Assembly: GCA_947469285.1 (NCBI GenBank)
Contig: CANIOW010000028.1
Span: 1 to 38,328, forward strand
Reading direction: 5' to 3'
From: Gammaproteobacteria bacterium
GTDB lineage: Bacteria; Pseudomonadota; Gammaproteobacteria; Steroidobacterales; Steroidobacteraceae
DNA length: 38,328 nucleotides
In this document: positions 34,863 through 38,328 of the stretch, piece after piece
How the letters are laid out: each line of letters starts with the position of its first letter
Position numbering within the stretch: position 1 is the stretch's first letter
Position numbers and translations under genes: made by a program
The notes under the pieces: generated by a model
Seen by the model: the letters and a program-made list of their open reading frames with translations, nothing else
The model's database searches: none
What the model was told of the DNA's origin: nothing

Positions 34863-35990
34863 ATGGTTCTTTCCGACACACAAGTGGCGATCAGGGACGC
34901 GGTTCGAACATTTTCGCAACACGAGATTCGTCCGCGAGCGGCGGAGTTCGAGGCAGCTGGAGCTTATCCCCGCAGCCTGTTCCGAGAACTCGCCGGCCTT
35001 GGTTTGATGGGCATGACGGCGCCGGAGAAGTGGGGCGGCGCTGGCGCGGACTATGTGTCGTACGCGCTGGCGTTGATGGAGGTGGCGGCCGCCGATGGGG
35101 CGCTGTCCACCATTTTGTCGATCCAGAACAGCATCATGGTCTCGGGTCTTTTGAGAGACGGGACTGAAGCGCAAAAAGAACGATTCCTACCAGGATTAAC
35201 CTCGGGGGATCTCATTGGTGCCTTCGCCCTAACGGAGCCCGATGCTGGGTCGGATGCCGCGGCGATTCGAACGCTGGCGACCCGCGTGGCTGGTGGATGG
35301 CAGGTCAATGGCGCCAAGCAATTCATCACCTCGGGCCAGTTGGCCGACGTGGCGATGGTCATTGCGGTATCGGAGCCTGGTGCGGGGAAGCGGGGGATGA
35401 GTGCGTTTTTGATTCCAACATCGTCGCCTGGCTATATCGTGGAAAAAATCGAGCGGAAAATGGGTCAACGCGCTTCGGACACCTGCGCGCTGCGATTTGA
35501 TGCTGTTTTTGTAGAAGACGCGCTGGTGTTTGGCCGGCTTGGAGCCGGCTATAGCGTCGCGCTCTCTAATCTAGAGGCGGGTCGTATCGGTATTGCGGCG
35601 CAGGCGGTCGGCATGGCTCAGGCCGCTCTAGAGATCGCCATCGGATTTGCGAAAAGTCGGCGGTCGATGGGCAAGACGATCATGGAACATCAGGCGGTTG
35701 GATTCCGACTGGCGGACTCGGCGGCGCGGCTCGAAGCGGCACGGCAGTTGGTACTGCATGCCGCCAGTCTTAAAGACCACGGCCAATCCTGTCTCATCGA
35801 GGCCTCTATGGCCAAACTTGTGGCGTCTGAAACCGCTGACGTTGTTTGTTCGGCAGCGCTGCAAACGCTAGGCGGCTACGGGTACGTGGAGGACTTTGGT
35901 GTAGAGAAGATTTGCCGTGACGTGCGTGTTTGTCAGGTCTATGAAGGCACGTCGGACATTCAACGGCTGGTGATCTCCCGCGCCCTGTAG
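34863..35990 (+). CDS. Acyl-CoA dehydrogenase
   Basis: The 375-residue flavoprotein is a full-length acyl-CoA dehydrogenase: AFALTEPDAGSDAAAIRTLA (FAD/substrate contact), the second-domain FVEDALVFGRLGAGY, RRSMGKTIMEHQAVGFRLAD, the ETF-side LQTLGGYGY, and catalytic Glu361 in CQVYEGTSDIQR. It would introduce a 2,3-double bond into a CoA ester, passing electrons to ETF. Glu at this late position is that of short-chain and branched-short-chain enzymes (not isovaleryl-CoA type). A 104-bp gap separates it from the dehydrogenase upstream, so it may have its own promoter, though none is clear. Confidence 0.9.
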   Translation: MVLSDTQVAIRDAVRTFSQHEIRPRAAEFEAAGAYPRSLFRELAGLGLMGMTAPEKWGGAGADYVSYALALMEVAAADGALSTILSIQNSIMVSGLLRDGTEAQKERFLPGLTSGDLIGAFALTEPDAGSDAAAIRTLATRVAGGWQVNGAKQFITSGQLADVAMVIAVSEPGAGKRGMSAFLIPTSSPGYIVEKIERKMGQRASDTCALRFDAVFVEDALVFGRLGAGYSVALSNLEAGRIGIAAQAVGMAQAALEIAIGFAKSRRSMGKTIMEHQAVGFRLADSAARLEAARQLVLHAASLKDHGQSCLIEASMAKLVASETADVVCSAALQTLGGYGYVEDFGVEKICRDVRVCQVYEGTSDIQRLVISRAL

Positions 35991-36121
35991 GTTTCGCGTG
36001 CGCTGCCCGACGGGCCTCTGGCCTGCGCGTGTAGTGTGCTGCGCCGGGCATAGGCGCCAGCCAGCTGGATGTGGCTAAATGAGCCAGATCGATCCTGTTG
36101 GTTGATGGGTTGGAGGTGCGC

Positions 36122-37357
36122 GTGAGCTTCTTTCATTCGCGGCGGCGGCTGTTGCAAGCCACCGCCATGTTGGGTTTGGGCGCAACGGTAGCACCGGCTT
36201 TGGCAACGCGTGGCGTAGAGCGGGCCGCATCCAGCGGCCGCGACGCCCACAGTCTGGACCGCACGGCGTTGGAAGACATCCTGGTGGGTTGTGCGGTATT
36301 CGGCTGCGGCGGGGGTGGCAAGCTCTCTGAGGGGCTGGCCAAAATAACCGGCGACCTTCAGGCGGGATTACGCTTCAGCTTGTTGCCGGTGGCTGCGCTG
36401 GGCGATGACGAGTGGGTCGCCTCACCCTATGGCATTGGTAGCCTTGCGCCACTCGGTGCGGCGGACCGCGCGCGGTTTGCTGGCTTGCCACTGGCGAAAG
36501 AGGACAACGTGGAAGCCTCGTTCCGCCGGCTGAGTGGTTTTCTCAAGCGGCCCTTTGTGGCCGCGGTGGCGGGTGAGCTGGGACCATGGAGCACCGCTGC
36601 GGCGTTGTCGACAGCAGCGCGACTGGGTATCCCGCTGCTCGATGCCGACCGGGTTGGTCGGGCGACGCCGGAGGCCACCCAAGATTCGGTGCTGGTGGCG
36701 GGGCTGTCGAATCTGCCGCTGGCTGCGGTGAGCGCTTTCGGCGATTCGCTCATTCTTGAACGGGTGGCGGCCAATTCCCGGGTGGAGGATTTGCTGCGGG
36801 CGCTGTCGGTTGCCAGTGCGGGCGATCTGGGCGTGACCGATGCAGCCTTGTCCGGGCGCGTCATCCGTGGCTCAGGGGCGCTGGTGCTCGGCACCATTTC
36901 CAAGGCCCGTGCCTTGGGCCAGGCGGTGCGTCAGGCCGTCGCTGTGGGCGCGGACCCCGTGGAGGCCCTGCTGGCAAGCGGGTCCGGTCGTCGTTTATTC
37001 CAAGGCACCGTGGTGGAGTGTCCGTGGCGTGACGAAGCGGGTTTTCTGGTGGGCGAGGTGGTGATTGCAGGCCGCGGACCGTTTGCCTCGAGTCATTACC
37101 GCGTGCGCTTTAAGAACGAGAATATTGTCTCGTGGAAGGACGATGTGGTCAGTGTCCTGCCGCCGGATCTTATCTCCGTGGTGGATTCGGCCACGGCGGT
37201 AGCCATTGCCAATCCAGAATTTGATATCGGTCAGTCGGTGACCGTATTGGGCTTTGCGGCGCCCGCCTTGTGGCGTACGCCTGCTGGACTGCGCGTCTTT
37301 GGACCGGCGCATTTCGGGCTAGCGGAGGCTTATGCCCCGCTTTCAATAGCGGATTGA
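36122..37357 (+). CDS. DUF917 family protein with Tat-type signal
   Basis: From GTG 36122 (GGAGG at 36112-36116 is well placed) the protein has 411 residues. The N-terminus MSFFHSRRRLLQATAMLGLG has a twin-arginine motif SRRRLLQ, a hydrophobic stretch and an ALA cleavage-like site. The remainder matches DUF917: LVGCAVFGCGGGGKLSEGL, AAVAGELGPWSTAAALSTAARLGIPLLDADRVGRATPE, and a C-terminal beta-rich domain. DUF917 includes S-methyl-thiohydantoin desulfurase and proteins beside hydantoinases and oxoprolinases; most members I know of have no export signal. A start at TTG 36098 is possible. Role in this locus is unknown; action on a cyclic amide is a guess. Confidence 0.75.
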   Translation: MSFFHSRRRLLQATAMLGLGATVAPALATRGVERAASSGRDAHSLDRTALEDILVGCAVFGCGGGGKLSEGLAKITGDLQAGLRFSLLPVAALGDDEWVASPYGIGSLAPLGAADRARFAGLPLAKEDNVEASFRRLSGFLKRPFVAAVAGELGPWSTAAALSTAARLGIPLLDADRVGRATPEATQDSVLVAGLSNLPLAAVSAFGDSLILERVAANSRVEDLLRALSVASAGDLGVTDAALSGRVIRGSGALVLGTISKARALGQAVRQAVAVGADPVEALLASGSGRRLFQGTVVECPWRDEAGFLVGEVVIAGRGPFASSHYRVRFKNENIVSWKDDVVSVLPPDLISVVDSATAVAIANPEFDIGQSVTVLGFAAPALWRTPAGLRVFGPAHFGLAEAYAPLSIAD

Positions 37358-37384
37358 TCTAGAGTCCCGTCACTGAGTACCGAT

Positions 37385-37690
37385 TCAACACACTCGGCGC
37401 AAATCCGTCCGAGAAAAATCATCGCCCTTATATAACAACGGTAACCCGCGTACCTTGGCCAGCGCGTAGCTAAATAAATCGCCAAAATTGAGCGCAGCAG
37501 GGTGACCTGAACCCTTCCCATAGAGCGCAAATGCCGCATAAGCTGCCGTCATTTCAGCGCTGCTGGGCGCGACTTCTTCAAACGGCGGCAGTCGAATTAA
37601 ATCGTCAAGCAGCAGCACAGCTCGCGACCCGCGACGACCATGTACCACCATCTGCGCCTCAACCACTGACACCGTTGAAAAAAACCGAGC
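37385..37690 (-). pseudogene. vapC: Truncated VapC-type PIN-domain toxin
   Basis: This frame reads as the C-terminal two thirds of a VapC ribonuclease: VSVVEAQMVVHGRRG, AAYAAFALYGKGSGHPAALNFGDLFSYALAK, and the closing LLYKGDDFSRTD. The N-terminal strand with the first catalytic Asp (normally VVDTSALLAIL or similar) is missing; the frame meets a TGA at 37691-37693. No vapB is next to it. The last PIN acidic residues (NFGD and GDDF) are present, but without the first Asp the toxin should be inactive. The short GTG-started ORF inside it (37672) is therefore probably not functional. Confidence 0.8.
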
Positions 37691-38328
37691 TCAATCCAAC
37701 GGCTGACCGTCCCATTCCAGATCTTGGGTGAAGGCGGTGTGCGGGCTGACGTTCCGCGCCTTGGCGAGGCGGGTGACCTCGAGCAGAAAGGGGATTACAT
37801 TCCAAAGCGATCCATTGGCCGGCCACGTTTTGTCGCAGATCAAAGCCGACCTGTCCGTGCCAACCGGTGGTTTCGATGAAGCGTTGAGTCAAGCGCCGGA
37901 TTTCGCCATCGTCGAGCACGGGTTCAAAGGCGATGCTCGAGCGGCTTTGTCGTGCTGGGCGGCCAGCCGGGGAAAGGGCGGGGCGAAGAGGGGCAGGTTG
38001 GGCAGATGCGTGGCGCGAAGATGGGCCAGGTAAAAAACTTCTTCGTAAGTGGGAATCCAGAGATCCGGTTGTTCTTCGTCGACCAAGCGGAGAACGGCTG
38101 CAGCAAAAGCGGCGGGTTCGAGTTGCGGCGGTGGGGTGCGCACAAAGCGGTGGCTGAAACGGGAGGCTCCGGCAGTGGTATGGGCCAAGGAGTCCGTGGT
38201 TACGACTCTGAGTCCCTTGGGGGCCAGTGCCTGCACCCATCGGAGAGCTGGTAGGGAACGCGCTGCGGAGATGATAACGGTGTTTATGGACGCGTCAGCT
38301 GCAGCGCGTTGAACCGGTAGGCCACCGA
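37691..38328 (-). pseudogene. Degenerate ATP-grasp domain gene, frameshifted and internally deleted
   Basis: Reading on the minus strand from the right edge, one frame gives INTVIISAARSLPALRW, then GLRVVTTDSLA, SRFSHRFVRTPPP and DLWIPTYEEVFYLA, the pre-ATP-grasp region of carbamoyl-phosphate-synthase-like ligases, down to about 37945. A different frame then gives IAFEPVLDDGEIRRLTQRFI, ETTGWHGQVGFDLRQ and ALECNP, the very end of an ATP-grasp domain. The 100-200 residues between, with the ATP-binding core, are absent. After ALECNP a third frame (ARNVSPHTAFTQDLEWDG) runs to TGA 37691-37693; I cannot identify it. The gene is dead in this copy; its start is at or beyond the window edge. Confidence 0.75.

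Noticed and set aside
23094-37357. Complete microcystin degradation (mlr) cluster
   Set aside because: No MlrA-type membrane protease or MlrC-type metallopeptidase is present; only the fold of the S12 hydrolases and the chemistry are suggestive.
37385-37672. An intact short VapC toxin starting at GTG 37672
   Set aside because: It lacks the N-terminal strand and first catalytic Asp of the PIN domain and has no antitoxin gene beside it.

Overview
The window reads as a chromosome segment of a GC-rich, aerobic, heterotrophic proteobacterium. Three features point towards Gammaproteobacteria: a Pseudomonas-type REP palindrome at the left edge, a PaaX-controlled phenylacetate operon, and a TonB-dependent receptor with the usual EEIVVTATK box. 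The histidine block has an organisation and composition that look more like Burkholderiales. I cannot name a genus. No rRNA, tRNA, CRISPR array or intact mobile element was recognised.

Layout. (1) 1-2628: the tail of a possible alpha/beta hydrolase, a REP pair, a short unexplained stretch, and a membrane PAS-PAS-PAS-GGDEF diguanylate cyclase. (2) 2689-10341: a phenylacetate block. paaX is divergent from paaABCDE-paaG-(30-aa ORF)-paaZ, which covers CoA-ester epoxidation, isomerisation and ring opening. The ligase paaK and the later beta-oxidation genes paaF, paaH and paaJ are not in the window. (3) 10355-18423: a complete histidine utilisation block. hutC-hutD-hutI-hutG-hutF runs on the minus strand with every junction a 4-bp overlap. 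It is divergent from hutU-hutH across a HutC-type operator. The route is the five-step one, through formimidoylglutamate deiminase (HutF) and formylglutamate deformylase (HutG). (4) 18473-37357: an accessory catabolic locus. A minus-strand group (two exported beta-lactamase-fold serine hydrolases, then a TetR regulator) is divergent from a long plus-strand run: TonB receptor, class III aminotransferase, beta-keto acid cleavage enzyme (BKACE/DUF849), exported CocE/NonD hydrolase, DUF1611 (DgcN-like), an enolase-superfamily racemase/epimerase (DgcA-like), a hydroxypyruvate-isomerase-like TIM barrel, an APC permease, a 3-hydroxyisobutyrate dehydrogenase-family enzyme, an acyl-CoA dehydrogenase and a Tat-signal DUF917 protein. 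The first eight of these are joined by overlaps or short gaps. (5) 37385-38328: debris, namely a truncated VapC toxin and a frameshifted, internally deleted ATP-grasp gene.

How it may fit together. The divergent promoter of region 4 carries a 24-bp perfect palindrome next to a plausible promoter, and a weaker site with the same TGAC-N6-GTCA spacing 108 bp away; the TetR protein is the natural candidate to bind both. The enzymes suggest uptake and breakdown of a peptide-like compound. The receptor would import it and the serine hydrolases and CocE/NonD enzyme would cut it in the periplasm. The aminotransferase plus BKACE could degrade a beta-amino acid by way of a beta-keto acid, and the DgcN/DgcA pair could handle D-glutamate. 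A compound holding both a beta-amino acid and D-Glu (for example Adda-type cyanobacterial peptides, whose aromatic end could feed the neighbouring paa genes) would explain the combination. This is a hypothesis from gene content only; no mlrA- or mlrC-like gene is visible in the window.
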